64,000 bases of DNA from Excoecaria cochinchinensis (GCA_947683425.1 CANTUQ010000081.1:7374501-7438500); one strand, 5' to 3'; positions 1-12,182 are shown, numbered from the stretch's first letter. Translations and numbers: made by a program. Notes: generated by a model from the sequence alone, not told the origin.

Positions 1-394
1 CCTCAATGTGAAGAAATGAGATAAAAGTAAACAGGAAAAACAAAAATAAAATAATAAACTCCCCTAATTATGGTTACGGTGGAGGTGAGAGAACCACATA
101 ACCAGCTTGAGCAATGAATGTATCCACCTTATGCTCAAGCCGCCTTTATCGTCTAGCCATAGAAGAAAGCTGATCATGCATAGAGGATTGGTTTTGTAAA
201 ATCTGCTCAAGCATTACTGGCACATTATAAGAAGAAGACCCCACAGCAGGTGCAGCAGGCACATCAGCTGGAGCATCATGCATAGCATCATGTCCACTCA
301 TTGGCTTCCTCTTAACGAGCAGAGGATCCTGCAAGATCCCTCCAACAAGACCTTGATTGTGGTGGAATTTCCTGAAAATTACTACTAACAACCT
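1..394 (-). pseudogene. C-terminal part of Athila env-like ORF (decayed)
   Basis: Minus-strand reading from 394 gives a plausible coding stretch rich in Gln, Ser, Met and Arg. It ends in a heptad-like segment (LEQILQNQSSMHDQLSSMA) and is then broken by a stop near 146. The same frame continues past that stop for about 25 codons before further stops. Its position directly across the insertion from the env-like ORF at 8870-9673 marks it as the displaced C-terminus. The reading frame differs from that on the far side, so frame damage exists besides the insertion. The first 60 bases hold no recognisable feature; the 3' LTR is expected further left. Confidence 0.55.
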
Positions 395-399
395 CTCCA
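395..399. repeat. Left target-site duplication CTCCA
   Basis: CTCCA precedes the first LTR and recurs at 8865-8869 after the last one. A 5-bp duplication is what a Ty3/gypsy integrase leaves, so the three-LTR unit entered as, or has since evolved within, a single insertion. Confidence 0.85.
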
Positions 400-780
400 T
401 ATAACGCCCCAATGCCCCTTGGGAGGACAACGGAGCACTACATGACAAACACGCTATAGTTAAATTCAATTAACATCACTAATCCACTTATCATCCTTTA
501 GTCGATATTATTAACATTATGTCCGATAATTATTTCCTTTCACTACCACTATATGATCACTATACCATACACTAGCACTTGTTCACTATTGGTTACTGTT
601 TAGGTTACAAATTACATATTACAATACAGAATTAAATAGATAAAACTATACATGCTTTACTTATACAAAATCGAAATTACAGTAATATAGCATCAATACA
701 AAACCATAACCTAAACTGACAACTCCCAGCTCTTATAGTGGCCTGCAGATACGCTTCCAAACACGATCTCCACGCTAAAG

Positions 781-824
781 ACCTACACGGGAGACAAACA
801 CCCGTGCTAAGCGATAACGCTTAG
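781..824 (-). other. Double hairpin plus acceptor-like YAG-GT, LTR copy 1
   Basis: In element sense CTAAGCG-TTAT-CGCTTAG (824-807) is followed at once by a second perfect stem, CACGGG/CCCGTG around a 9-nt loop (806-786), and then TAG-GT. The same order recurs in four other LTR families with different stem bases. Confidence 0.6.
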
Positions 825-1518
825 TCGGTATTCACAAAACATATAGACCTCCAACAAAACCACTAGATCATACATCTTGCATATCAATAATCTATATACT
901 TATCATGCCTTAACATTTCAATATTAACACTAAGCATACAATATCATTCTTTTGGCTGAAAGCCTAAGTCATTATACGGAAAAATATAACATACTTTAAC
1001 TAAATAGTATACTATGCAATAGCAATCCAACAATATCTCAATAACAAGCCAATACTTAATAATTCATATTATACGATACCAATATTCTATAGTTCACTAG
1101 ATAGTCAATAATTCAATAGCATGTCGATATTCCATAGTTTATATTAAACAAAACATCATACAATATTCGATACACTATGTCAACAAAGGACTTCACTATC
1201 AAGATCACTAATTCACTGAGCACGACATAAAGTCATGCAATAACTATAAGTCGATAATCACATGTCCATGCTCAATATCTCATACTTTACCATGCCACTA
1301 ATCGCTACACTATGCTAGTGGATGGCTTCACTAATAAGATCACTAGTTCATTGAGCATGGTATGGATATTACACAATCAATACGAGCAATGTTATCAATA
1401 CAGATATAGAATGCAATCATATTATAACACAACATCGTCATTAATCATTCACATGCATTTATCATTAAAAGCCTAAATCGTTTTAGAGGTGGATAGGTAC
1501 AATATTCATTAAACATTG

Positions 1519-1590
1519 GAGACCGAAGTCTCAAACACAATATCACTAGATACCCATCGGTATCAATCACTAGACACCCGTCGGTGCCAC
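1519..1590 (-). other. Hairpin array, LTR copy 1
   Basis: Three small stems follow each other: GAGAC/GTCTC, then TACC-catc-GGTA, then CACC-cgtc-GGTG. The last two are followed or separated by the linker AATCACTA or a close variant. The TACC/GGTA to CACC/GGTG change keeps pairing. A palindromic GCATGC box lies just beyond (1621-1630), next to TATCTATCCAC. Confidence 0.55.
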
Positions 1591-1959
1591 ACTAGCCGCC
1601 GCAATTCACTAGCCCTTCATAAGCATGCTTATCTATCCACGACTCGACTACATGCTTATTAGTTAATTCATACATGATGCATTCATTCTCATGGCATCAT
1701 TCATTCGCATGTTAATCAATCGCATGGTAGTAACATTCGCATCGTATTACTAATCCTCATGGCAATGTTTGTTCGCATGGTATCATTTATTCACTTAATA
1801 GGATTGAATCGCATAATTGGTTACTCATGAGGTTTTCTAAGCAACGTCATGGTATTAATCAACACATAACTAATATCAAGATGCAATTAAGCTTAGTTAG
1901 GCTTATCTTGCATCCATTAAACTCATACTGTTTTAGAAGAAAAGACAAGGTTGGCATAC

Positions 1960-2215
1960 CTCACAGTGACAACCAATCTGGTTGTGACCGTGACATACCT
2001 CAATCTCAAAATAGAAAGCATGTCCGCATACCTCACGGTGACAACCAGTTTGGTTGTGACTGTGACATACAAATAATTCTAGGACAGAATGCAAGCTAGG
2101 GTACCTCACGGTGGCAACCAGATTCATTGTCACCGTGACATACCTCTTCTATCCGGAAAGAATGCAATCTTTGCATGCCTCACGGTGACAACCAGTTTGG
2201 TTGTGACCGTGACCC
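1960..2215. repeat. Four tandem quasi-palindromes, LTR copy 1
   Basis: Four units spaced about 65-80 bp apart each contain CACGGTGACAACCA, a short centre, and TGGTTGTGACCGTG or a close variant. The two arms pair except at one or two positions. The block recurs at 5078-5336 and 7515-7768. Confidence 0.8.
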
Positions 2216-3311
2216 ATGTAAAATTGCCATTACACAGCTATGTTTTACCAAGACACAGCTGTGCTACTAGCACACCTTGCATTAACACATTCACTATCTT
2301 TTGGCAATCCAAATCACAACTCATACATACATTACCCCACCAATAAACATACCATTTTAACACAATTAAACTCTTATATGCATTTCTCTAACTCACCATA
2401 ACAATTTAGCATATGCAATCATTCAAGTTGTCCATATTACACTTACCCTACCTTGTTCATTTCACTATCCACTACTTGTCATTAACACAATTACCACCTC
2501 AATAGTTAATTTGCACTAGTGCATCTTTCAATTCAAAACTATAGCATGGCAATACTCAATGAGCACATAATTTAGCACATCAAAACATAACAATTCACAC
2601 ACGATCCCTAACCTCTTGGAGCACTCCTTCCTTTCTCTTCTATATTACTTTCTCTTTACCCTTGGCTGGTCTACTCGGCTCTTCAACTCATATACACATA
2701 TAAAAAAGTACAATTCCATTACACTATACCCATAACTTTAAATCCACCTTCGAAATAAAAGAAGATGAAGAAGACAAACTATATACAAAAACATAACTTT
2801 CTAGCCAATTACTCAATCTTCTTAACTACTACCACTTAATTCTTAGAATCCATAGCAGATTAAAGAACGAAAGAAAGAGAGAAATGGATGAGGAATTGAA
2901 GAACAGAAAAAGAAGAAACAAAAGAAAGGGAGGCCAGATCAAAGGGAGCAAATGGCAGATCTATTTACCCACCTTCTCTCTTCACAATCCTTAAGTATGC
3001 ATGCAAGGAGGATGTGTTAACCTCTCTTCCCCTCTCAAGCTAGGTGGCCGGCTCCTACAAGCCTACATGGCTACCACTAATGTTCACTTACCTTTAATTA
3101 ATCACAATTACACTAATTAATCCCCATTTTGTTAATCTAATCTTTCTTAATCCAGTAAATTACACTTTGGTCCTACAATACTTTCATTTTATACAATTAA
3201 GTCCCTAGATTGACATTTTCAATTTAATCCAAATCTGTAAACCCTAATTAACACTCACTTCATTACACTAATCACACTCATTACTACTACGGTGATTTTC
3301 GGGATGTTACA

Positions 3312-3522
3312 ACTCTCCCCCACTTAAGGAATTTCGTCCGTGAAATTCTTCCTAACACATGCGATAACTCTAACCATATAAAACATTAATTCAATCAAAC
3401 ATATCAATCACTCTAAACAACATCTGCATTAGGACCACACTCTAAACAAACTCTAAGAAATTCTATTCACTATAACTTCTATAGTCCAGAACCGCCTAAA
3501 CCTATGCTCTGATACCACAACT
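3312..3522 (-). other. 211-bp internal domain 1: polypurine tract and primer site only
   Basis: In element sense the left end carries the chromovirus-type tail with a purine-rich run ending GGGGGAGAGT against the LTR. The right end carries the iMet primer site. No ORF lies between them. This is the minimum needed for reverse transcription. Confidence 0.85.
3506..3517 (-). other. Primer binding site (initiator Met tRNA)
   Basis: The minus strand reads TGGTATCAGAGC, the 12-base complement of the plant initiator tRNA-Met 3' end. It lies 5 bp from the LTR edge, as is usual for plant chromoviruses. Confidence 0.92.
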
Positions 3523-3904
3523 TGTAACGCCCCAATGCCCCTTGGGAGGACAAGGGAGCGCTACAGGAGAAACACGCTATAGTTAAATTCAATTAACATC
3601 ACTAATCCACTTAACATCCTTTAGTCGATATTATTAACATTATGTCCGATAATTATTTCCTTTCTCTACCACTATATGATCACTATACCATACACTAGCA
3701 CTTGTTCACTATTGGTTACTGTTTAGGTTACAAATTACATATTACAATACAGAATTAAATGGACAAAACTATACATGCTTTACTTATACAAAATCGGAAT
3801 TACAGTAACATATCATCAATACAAAACCATAACCTAATCTGACAACTCCCAGCTCTTATAGTGGCCTACAGATACGCTTCCAAACACGATCTCCACGCTA
3901 AAGA

Positions 3905-3946
3905 CCTACACGAGAGACAACACCCATGCTAAGCGATAATGCTTAG
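3905..3946 (-). other. Double hairpin, LTR copy 2
   Basis: Same module as at 781-824. One stem base of the CTAAGCG hairpin has changed (CGCTTAG became TGCTTAG in + reading), and the second stem is weakened. Confidence 0.5.
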
Positions 3947-5077
3947 TGGGGATTCATAAAACATATAGAACTCCAACAAAACCACTAGATCATACATCTT
4001 GCATATCAATAATCTATATACTTATCATGCCTTAACATTTTAATATTAACACTAAGCATACAATATCATTCTTTTGGTTGAAAGCCTGAGTCATTATACG
4101 GAACAATATAACATACTTTAAGTAAACAGTATACTATGCAATAGCAATCCAACAATATCACAATAACATGCCAATATTTAATAATTCATATTATACGATA
4201 CCAATATTCCATAGTTCACTAGATAGTCAATAATTCGATAGCATGCCGATATTCCATAGTTTATATTAAATAAAACATTATACAATATTCGATACACTAT
4301 GTCAACAAAGGACTTCATGATCAAGATCACTAATTCGCTGAGCACGGCATAAAGTCATGCAATAACTATAAGTCGATAATTACATGTCCATGCTCAATAT
4401 CTCATGCTTTACCATGCCAGTAATCGCTACACTATGCCAGTGGATGGCTTCACTAACACGATCACTAGTTCATTGAGCATGGTATGGATATTACACAATC
4501 AATAAGAGCAATGTTATCAATACAGATATAGAACGCAATCATATTATAACACAACATCATCATCAATCATTCACATGCATTTATCGTTAAAAGCCTGAAT
4601 TATTTTAGAGGTGGATACGGGTACAATATTCATTAAACACGGGAGACCGAAGTCTCAAACACTATATCACTAGATACCCATCGGTATCAATCACTAGACA
4701 CCCGTCGGTGCCACACTATCAGCCGCAATTCACTAGCCCTTCATAAGCATGCTTATCTATCCACAACTCGACTACATGCTTATTAGTTAATAAATACATG
4801 ACGCATTCATTCTCATGGCATCATTCATTCGCATGTTAATCAATCGCATGGTAGTAACATTCGCATAGTATTACTAATCCTCATGCTAATGTTTGTTCAC
4901 ATGGTATCATTTATTCACTTAATAGGATTTAATCGCATAATTGGGTACTCATGAGGTTTTCTAAGCAACATCATGGTATTAATCAACACATAACTCATAT
5001 TAAGATGCAATTAAGCTTAGTTAGGTTTATCATGCATCCATTAAACTCATATTGTTTTAGAAGAAAAGACAAGGTTG

Positions 5078-5336
5078 GCATACCTCACGGTGACAACCAA
5101 TTTGGTTGTGACCGTGACATACCTCAATCTCAAAACAGAATGCATGTCTGCATACCTCACGGTAACAACCAGTTTGGTTGTGACCGTGACATACAAACAA
5201 TTCCAGGATAGAATGCAAGCTAGGGTACCTCACGGTGGCAACCAGATTCATTGTCACCGTGACATACCTCTTCTATCCGGACAGAATGCAATCTTTGCAT
5301 GCCTCACGGTGACAACCAGTTTGGTTGTGACCGTGA
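5078..5336. repeat. Four tandem quasi-palindromes, LTR copy 2
   Basis: Four CACGGTGACAACC / GGTTGTGACCGTG units, as in copy 1. The third has its right arm changed to ATTGTCACCGTG. Confidence 0.8.
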
Positions 5337-5814
5337 CCCATGTAAAATTGCCATTTCACAGCAGTGTTTTACCAAGACATAGCTGTGTTACTAGCACACC
5401 TTGCATTCACACATTCACTATCTTTTGGCAATCCAAATCATAACTCATACATACATTACCCCACCAATAAACATACCATTTCAACTCAATTAAACTCTTA
5501 TATGCATTTCTCTAACTCACCATAACAATTTAGCATATGCAATCATTCAAGTTATCCATATTACACTTACCCTGCCTTGTTCATTTCACTATCCACTACT
5601 TATCATTAACACAATTACCACCTCAATAGTTAATTTGCACTAGCGCATCTTTCAATTCAAATTACACTTTGGTCACTACAATACTTTAATTTTATACAAT
5701 TAAGTCCCTAGATTGACATTTTCAATTTAATCCAAATCTGTAAACCCTAATTAACACTCACTTCATTACACTAATCACACTCATTACTACTAGGGTGATT
5801 TTTGGGATGTTACA

Positions 5815-6025
5815 ACTCTCCCCCACTTAAGGAATTTCGTTCGCGAAATTCTTCCTAACACATGCGATAACTCTAACCATACAAAGCATTAATTCAATCA
5901 AACATATCAATCACTCTAAACAACATCTGCATTAGGGCCACACTCTGAACAAACTATAAGAAGTTCTATTCACTATAACTTCTATAGTCCAGAATCGCCT
6001 AAACCTATACTCTGATATCACAACT
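5815..6025 (-). other. 211-bp internal domain 2
   Basis: Same length and content as 3312-3522: a polypurine tract beside LTR copy 2 and a primer site beside LTR copy 3. The primer site (6009-6020) has two changes from TGGTATCAGAGC. Confidence 0.83.
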
Positions 6026-8864
6026 TGTAACGCCCCAATGCCCCTTCGGAGGACAAGGGAGTGCTACATGACAAGCACGCTATAGTTAAATTTAATTAAC
6101 ATCACTAATCCACTTATCATCCTTTTGTCGATATTATTAACATTATGTCCGATAATTATTTCCTTTCACTACCGCTATATGATCACTATACCATACACTA
6201 GCACTTGTTCACTATTGGTTACTGTTTAGGTTACAAATTACATATTACAATACAGAATTAAATGGACAAAACTATACATGCTTTACTTAAACAAAACCGA
6301 AATTACAGTAACATAACATCAATATCAAACCATAACCTAAACTGACAACTCCCAGCTCTTATAGTGGCCTGCAGATGCACTTCCAAACACGATCTCCATG
6401 CTAAAGACCTACACGGCAGACAAACATCCGGGCTAAGCAATAACGCTTAGTGGGGATTCACAAAACATATAGACCTCCAACAAAACCACTAGATCATACA
6501 TCTTGCATATCAATAATCTATATACTTATCATGCCTTAACATTTCATTATTAACACTAAGCATACAATATCATTCTTTTGGCTGAAAGCCTGAGTCATTA
6601 TACAGAACAATATAACATACTTTAACTAAATAGTATACTATGCAATAGCAATCCAACAATATCTCAATAACATGCCAATATTTAATAATTCATATTATAC
6701 GATACCAATATTCCATAGTTCACTAGATAGTCAATAATTTGATAGCATGCCGATATTCCATAGTTTATATTAAACAAAACATCATACAATATTCGATACA
6801 CTATGTCAATAAAGGACTTCACTATCAAGATCACTAATTTACTGAGCACGGCAGAAAGTCATGCAATAACTATAAGCCAATAATCACATGACCATGCTCA
6901 ATATCTCATACTTTACCATGCCAGTAATCGCTACACTATGCCAGTGGATGGCTTCACTAACAAGATCACTAGTTCATTGAGCATGGTATGGATATTACAG
7001 AATCAATAAGAGCAATGTTATCAATACAGATATAGAACGCAATCATATTATAACACAGCATCATCATCAATCATTCACATGCATTTATCGTTAAAAGCCT
7101 GAATCATTTTAGAGTTGGATACGGGTACAATATTCATTAAACACTGGAGACCGAAGTCTCAAACACTATATCACTAGACACCCGTCGGTACCACACAACT
7201 CGACTACATGCTTATTGGTTAATTCATACATGACGCATTCATTCTCATGGCATCATTCATTCGCATGTTAATCAATTGCATGGTAGTAACATTCACATAG
7301 TATTACTAATCCTCACGGTAATGTTTGTTCGCTTGGTATCATTTATTCACTTTATAGGATTCAATCGCATAATTGGGTACTCATGAGGTTTTCTAAGCAA
7401 CATCATGGTATTAATCAACACATAACTCATATTAAGATGCAATTAAGCTTAGTTAGGCTTGTCTTGCATCCATTAAACTCATACTAGTTTAGAAGAAAAG
7501 ACAAGGTTGGGATACCTCACGGTGACAACCAATCTGGTTGACTGTGACATACCTCAATCTCAAAATAGAATGCATGTCTGCATACCTCACGGTGACAACC
7601 AGTTTTGTTGTGACCGTGACATACAAACAATTCCAGGACAGAATGCAAGCTAGGACACCTCACAGTGGCAACCAGATTCATTGTTACCGTGACATACCTC
7701 TTCTATCCGGACAGAATGCAATCTTTGTATGCCTCACGGTAACAACAGTTTAGTTATGACCGTGACCCATGTAAAATTGCCATTACACATTTGTGTTTTA
7801 CCAAGACACAGCTGTGCTACTAGCACATCATTCATTCACACATTCACTATCTTTTAGCAATCCAAATCACAACTCATACATACATTACCCCACCAATACA
7901 CATACCATTTCAACACAATTAAACTCTTATATGCATTTCTCTAACTCACCATAACAATTTAGCATATGCAATTCAAGTTGTCCATATTACACTTACCCAA
8001 CCTTGTTCATTTCACTATCCACTACTTGTCATTAACACAACTACCACCTCAATTGTTAATTTGCACTAGTGCATCTTTTAATTCAAAACTATAGCATGGC
8101 AATACTCAATGAGCACATAATTTAGCACATCAAAACGTAACAATTCATACACGATCCCTAACCTCTTGGAGCACTCCTTTCTTTCTCTTCTATATTACTT
8201 TCTCTTTACCCTTGGCTGGTTTACTCGGCTCTTCAACTCATGTACACATATAAAATAAGTACAATTCTATCAAACTATACCTATAACTTTAAATCCAACT
8301 CAGAAATAAAAGAAGATGAAGAAGATAAACTATATACCAAAACATACCTTTCTAGCCAATTACTCAATCTTCTTAACTACTACCACTTAATTCTTAGAAT
8401 CCATAGCAGATTGAAGAATGAAAGAAAGAGAGAAACGGATGAGGAATTGAAGAACAGAAAAAGGAGAAACAAAAGAAAGGGAGGCCAGATCAAAGGGCGC
8501 AAATGGCAGATTCTATTTACCCACCCTCTCTCTTCACAATCCTTAAGTATGCATGCAAGGAGGATGTGTCAACCTCTCTTCCCCTCTCAAGTTAGGTGGT
8601 CGGCTCCTACAAGCCCACATGGCTACCACTAATGTTCACTTAGCTTTAATTAATCACAATTACACTAATTAATCCCTATTTTGTTAATTTAATCTTTCTT
8701 AATCCACCAAATTACACTTTGGTCACTACAATACTTTATTTTTATACAATTAAGTCCCTAGATTGACATTTTCAAGTTAATTCAAATCTGTAAACCCTAA
8801 TTAACACTCACTTCATTACACTAATCACACTCATTACTATTAGGGTGATTTTTGGGATGTTACA
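6026..8864 (-). repeat. LTR copy 3 of the three-LTR array
   Basis: It begins TGTAACGCCCC and ends GGGATGTTACA at 8864, 2839 bp. A block of roughly 100-130 bp is missing around 7180-7200, so part of the hairpin array and the GCATGC box is lost. The double hairpin (about 6413-6450) and the four quasi-palindromes remain. The ORF-like stretch at 8240-8632 is also present but broken in copy 1, so it is not a conserved gene. Confidence 0.85.
7515..7768. repeat. Four tandem quasi-palindromes, LTR copy 3
   Basis: Same block as in copies 1 and 2, with more decay: a 3-base loss in the first unit and two changes in the last. Confidence 0.75.
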
Positions 8865-8869
8865 CTCCA
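8865..8869. repeat. Right target-site duplication CTCCA
   Basis: Matches 395-399 exactly. Confidence 0.85.
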
Positions 8870-9673
8870 CGTACAAGAAAAGTTTTAGTAAAATAAACAC
8901 AAGGAAGATATCTATGATAGACACTAAGATCAATATCTAAATTTCTTGCAATAATAGTAATGAAATGTCCATGTGTTATTACTGAATCATGTTTATTCGT
9001 ACAATGCAACAACTGATTAAAAACCCAATAAGACCAACATACATCCTTTCTCTTATGCACACACCACATGAAAAATAATTCATGAAAAGAACTCGATTAA
9101 ATTTAGACCGGTTAAGAATCAAAGAAGCAAAAATCTTATGCTAAATCCAATATTTTAAATCCTTGATAAACATGGATTTAGCATCTCTAGCTCTATATGG
9201 TGTTTGCAAACCAGTTAACAATGACCAAAATGCATTAGGTTTAAAAGATTTAGGTGGGTTCAATAAACCAATTTGTGAAAACCCAAACATATGATTCATC
9301 ATAAAATAAGTTAAAGTATGTGACTTGCCATCCAATCTAAAATCTAACCAGTGTTCATTATCCTCATTCTTTTGCAAAGTAGTATAAAATTCTAACATTA
9401 AATCAAGATAAATATTTTCTTGCATTTTGGCAAATCTACACAATATGACAACATTTCATTTACAGTATCTAGCATTCCTACTTGTTCAAGAAGAGAGGAT
9501 GGAAAATACTTACATTACAAAAATGGTCTATCATAAAGAGTAAGAAACTTAGTACCTTCATCCACAGAGAAGATGGAAAAACCAGCACCAAAGGTTGAAG
9601 AAATATCTCCCTCCTCAGCCTCCTGTTGTGCTTGTTCAATGCGTGAGGAAGATGGATTCTTGGTTCTTACCAT
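8870..9673 (-). pseudogene. Athila env-like ORF, N-terminal part (decayed)
   Basis: An ATG at 9673 starts MVRTKNPSSSR, followed by an acidic stretch and the phrase TLYDRPFL. A stop near 9515 then interrupts it. Reading continues in other frames (segments near 9141-9443 and 8870-9069) with family-like phrases such as YLDLMLEFYTTL and FMMNHMFGF. This resembles the plant-specific ORF found downstream of pol in Athila elements, whose function is unproven. At least two frameshifts, one early stop and the nested insertion disable it. The family call rests on recalled resemblance. Confidence 0.6.
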
Positions 9674-10659
9674 TGTGTGTGAAAGAAAGGTATTAAAAGA
9701 AATAGATATAGTGACTACTAAATATAAAATGCTAAACACATACTGGTAAACACACAAATTAAAGATATGGAATAGGAAGAGTTAGGAAACTGCAAATATT
9801 TAAAAGTGAAAAGGGAAGGAGAAGAAAAATGAAAACAGAACAAGAAGAAAAGAAGCAAAGAGAATGATGAAGTTTAAAGGAATAAGCTAATGAAGGGAAA
9901 AACATGAAAGAGAGGTGCTCGACTCGGGAAATATAACACGATACGGGAAGAAAAATAAAGAAGAGGGAAAAGTGAAAAGTTAAGTGAAATAAAAAGAAGA
10001 GGGAAGAATACGAAAGGTCACGATGTTTAGGGTTTTGAAATAGAATTATCCCTCTTTTAATTTCTAATTTTGTGTTTTAAGGGTTTAGGGTTAAATTAAT
10101 TTACGTTAATTTAAATTAAAACACATTAATCTGAGGAGAAAGAAAATTAAACAAATTAATAGAAAAGTAATAAAAAAAAAATCAAATTAACTTACAGGCT
10201 ACCCTCTACACTGCACGCTTCACGAGTCGTGAATCATCTTCACGACTCGTGAAGTGGCCCTTACTTACCTATCCAAATCTACATGACTCATGAACTATAA
10301 GAACGAGTCCTGTGATACTGGGAAGCAACACATTCTGTCGCGAGTGCGATGCACATCGCGCTCGCGATATAAGCATCGCCTCGTTCCTTCGTGAAGCATT
10401 GTCCGCTGTCGCAATCGCGATGTTTGTCGCGCTTGCGACAGCAGCAACCTGTTTGATATACACATTTTTTTTATGGAAATAACACAATATATAATTTAGT
10501 AATTTTACCTGTAGAACAAACACCAACAGTGCTAGTAATATTAAAAACCATAATATAAAATTAAATTAACAAATTAACATAAAATAATTTAACACTACAT
10601 AAAGAATATATATAGAAAGAAAATCTAAGTTAGCAACCGAATTAAGAGACTATAAAAGA
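9674..10659 (-). other. Non-coding spacer where pol should be
   Basis: About 1 kb between the gag and env-like remnants, where Athila elements normally carry several kb of protease, RT, RNase H and integrase. It is AT-rich, with purine-rich runs at 9775-10050. A GC-rich palindromic island (10205-10445) with CACGAGTCGTG and TCGCGCTCGCGA words sits in the middle. No pol motif was seen. Confidence 0.65.
10205..10445. repeat. GC-rich palindrome island in Athila interior
   Basis: Contains CTTCACGAGTCGTGAA, TTCACGACTCGTGAAG and several copies of the pair TCGCG/CGCGA. The same words recur in the element's LTR (13145-13590) and in the unrelated LTRs at 15795-15995 and 58440-58880. Confidence 0.6.
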
Positions 10660-12024
10660 CTAGGATTTAATACGCTCTCTAGGATTTTCTTCCGTATTAC
10701 TCGGAAGACAACCTAAACTTCTTGATGGTAATGAACCTGCTATTTGTCCCAATTAAACCTCAGGATTATGAATAGATGAAGCATGATTTTTAGTAATTTG
10801 ATCAAATTTTACCTCAAGTTTCTTTTGGTTCTCATCTTAAGAGCTACTCTTAAAATTAATCTCCTCAATAAATTTACCAATTTTCCCTTCAAATACTCCA
10901 AATCTATCTTGTGGTTGTTGGAAACCTACACTTCTATTTTGGTTATTACTATTATTTCCCCATGAAAGATTAGGATGCCTTCTCCAACCAGGATTATAGG
11001 TATTAGAATATGGATTACCACGTCCTTGGCCTTGAATAAAATTCACTTGTTTCACCTTATTAACCAATCCTAAATTGTAATTTTCACTAATATGACCTTG
11101 TTGACCACACATAGTGCAGCCATTTGATGGACTTCCCCCCATTGCTAGACTATTAACCTTTTGAGTTAAAGCTTCAATTTGCGCTTGTAAAGCTACAACA
11201 GAATCTATGGCATGTACCCCCCTAGCATTAGAATTAGATTCTCTTACTCTTTTGGTGGGCCACATACAATTGTTCATAGCCATCTCTTCTAACAATTCAA
11301 AGGCAGATTCTATTATTTTCCTCATAAGTGAGCCACCAGCTGCAGCATCAATAGTACCTCTAGTTGTAGGGTTCACTCCATTATAGAAAGTTTGCATAAG
11401 CAACTCCCTTGGAAGGTTATGGTGAGAATAGATTCTCTGCAATTCTTTAACTCTCTCCCAAGCTTCATACAAAGACTCATTATCATGTTGCACAAAAGTT
11501 GTGATATCTTTTATAATTTTTGCAGTTTTGGCTAGAGGAAAATATTTGGATAAAAATGCTTGGGCCAATTAGTCCCTAGTGGTTATTGATCCTCTAGTTA
11601 ATGAATTCAACCAAGCCTTGGCTTTATCCTTCAAAGTGAAAGGAAAAAGTCTAAGCTTAATTGCATCATTCGAAACTCCATTAAATTTAAAAGTATCACA
11701 TATTTCCAAAAAATTTGCCAAATGAGCATTAGGATCCTCATTTGCCAAACCATAAAATTGAATGCTATTTTGAATCATTTGCAAAAGAGAAGGTTTTATT
11801 TCAAATTGGTTAGCATTTACTGTAGGCCTTACCACACCTTGTTGAGCACCACTCAATGCGGGTGTAGCAAAATCCATCAACCTTGGTGCATTCTCCTCTT
11901 CAGCCATAATAGGTCTCTTATTCTTATTTTTCTTGTTGTTGTATTTCCAGTTATTTGACAAAAATCTCTCTATTTCAGGATTCAAAGGTTCAAGCTTTTC
12001 TTGAGAACTCCTTGTACTAGGCAT
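10660..12024 (-). pseudogene. gag: Athila-type gag polyprotein, three in-frame stops
   Basis: One minus-strand frame runs from the ATG at 12024 to a stop at 10660-10662, with internal stops at 11569-11571, 10837-10839 and 10753-10755. The capsid-like part is clear (NQFEIKPSLLQMIQ, PNAHLANFLEICDTF, LRLFPFTLKDKAKAWL, then FLSKYFPLAKTAKI). A CCHC knuckle follows (CTMCGQQGHISENY near 11100), in which the last Cys has become Tyr. The frame ends near the usual gag C-terminal phrase and no protease follows. Gag would form the cytoplasmic particle; this copy cannot make it intact. Confidence 0.85.
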
Positions 12025-12158
12025 GAACTATCAAATCCTGTAAAAACAACACAAAACAAAACTAAGTCAAACTAAACAAACAAACAAACAAAATAAAATA
12101 AATATTGTAATCCAAAATCATAAATCAAGATTCATAATGGCAATAAATAATCATTCAT

Positions 12159-12176
12159 TCCCTGGCAATGGCGCCA
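12159..12176 (-). other. Primer binding site (GGCGCC type)
   Basis: The minus strand reads TGGCGCCATTGCCAGGGA, 6 bp from the LTR edge. This type (probably tRNA-Asp) is typical of Athila elements, so it agrees with the gag call and fixes the strand. Confidence 0.85.
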
Positions 12177-12182
12177 AAAACT

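Larger units (their letters stand above)
400..3311 (-). repeat. LTR copy 1 of the three-LTR array
   Basis: This is the longest copy, 2912 bp. On the + strand it begins TATAACGCCCC (the usual TG has become TA) and ends GGGATGTTACA. It holds the hairpin pair (781-824), the hairpin array (1519-1590), the GCATGC box (1621-1640) and four quasi-palindromes (1960-2215). Short ORFs in it overlap these repeats and are not genes. Confidence 0.85.
3523..5814 (-). repeat. LTR copy 2 of the three-LTR array (internal deletion)
   Basis: It begins TGTAACGCCCC and ends GGGATGTTACA, 2292 bp long. Against copies 1 and 3 it lacks a block of roughly 600 bp near position 5660. It jumps from TTTCAATTCAAA to TTACACTTTGG, with only 1-3 bases shared at the junction. 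The rest stays co-linear. Confidence 0.85.
400..8864 (-). mobile_element. Non-autonomous three-LTR retrotransposon array (LARD/TRIM-like)
   Basis: Three homologous LTRs (400-3311, 3523-5814, 6026-8864) alternate with two internal domains of exactly 211 bp (3312-3522, 5815-6025). Each internal domain holds only a polypurine tract at one end and an iMet primer site at the other, and codes for nothing. The orientation is minus: primer sites lie just below the LTR low ends and polypurine tracts just above. CTCCA flanks the whole unit. An LTR-int-LTR-int-LTR structure with one pair of target duplications is what unequal recombination between LTRs yields. Movement would need a chromovirus-type partner, judging by the primer site and the tail sequence. 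Confidence 0.88.

Noticed and set aside
1827..2346. Short ORFs with His/Asn-rich repeats
   Set aside because: They translate the quasi-palindromes in both directions, recur in altered form in the other two LTRs and show no conserved frame.
3506..3517. A tRNA gene fragment
   Set aside because: Only the 12-base complement of the tRNA 3' end is present next to the LTR, which is a primer site; no cloverleaf can be formed.
8240..8632. 130-codon ORF in LTR copy 3
   Set aside because: The matching stretch of LTR copy 1 has stops and copy 2 lacks it; composition is that of purine-rich LTR sequence.
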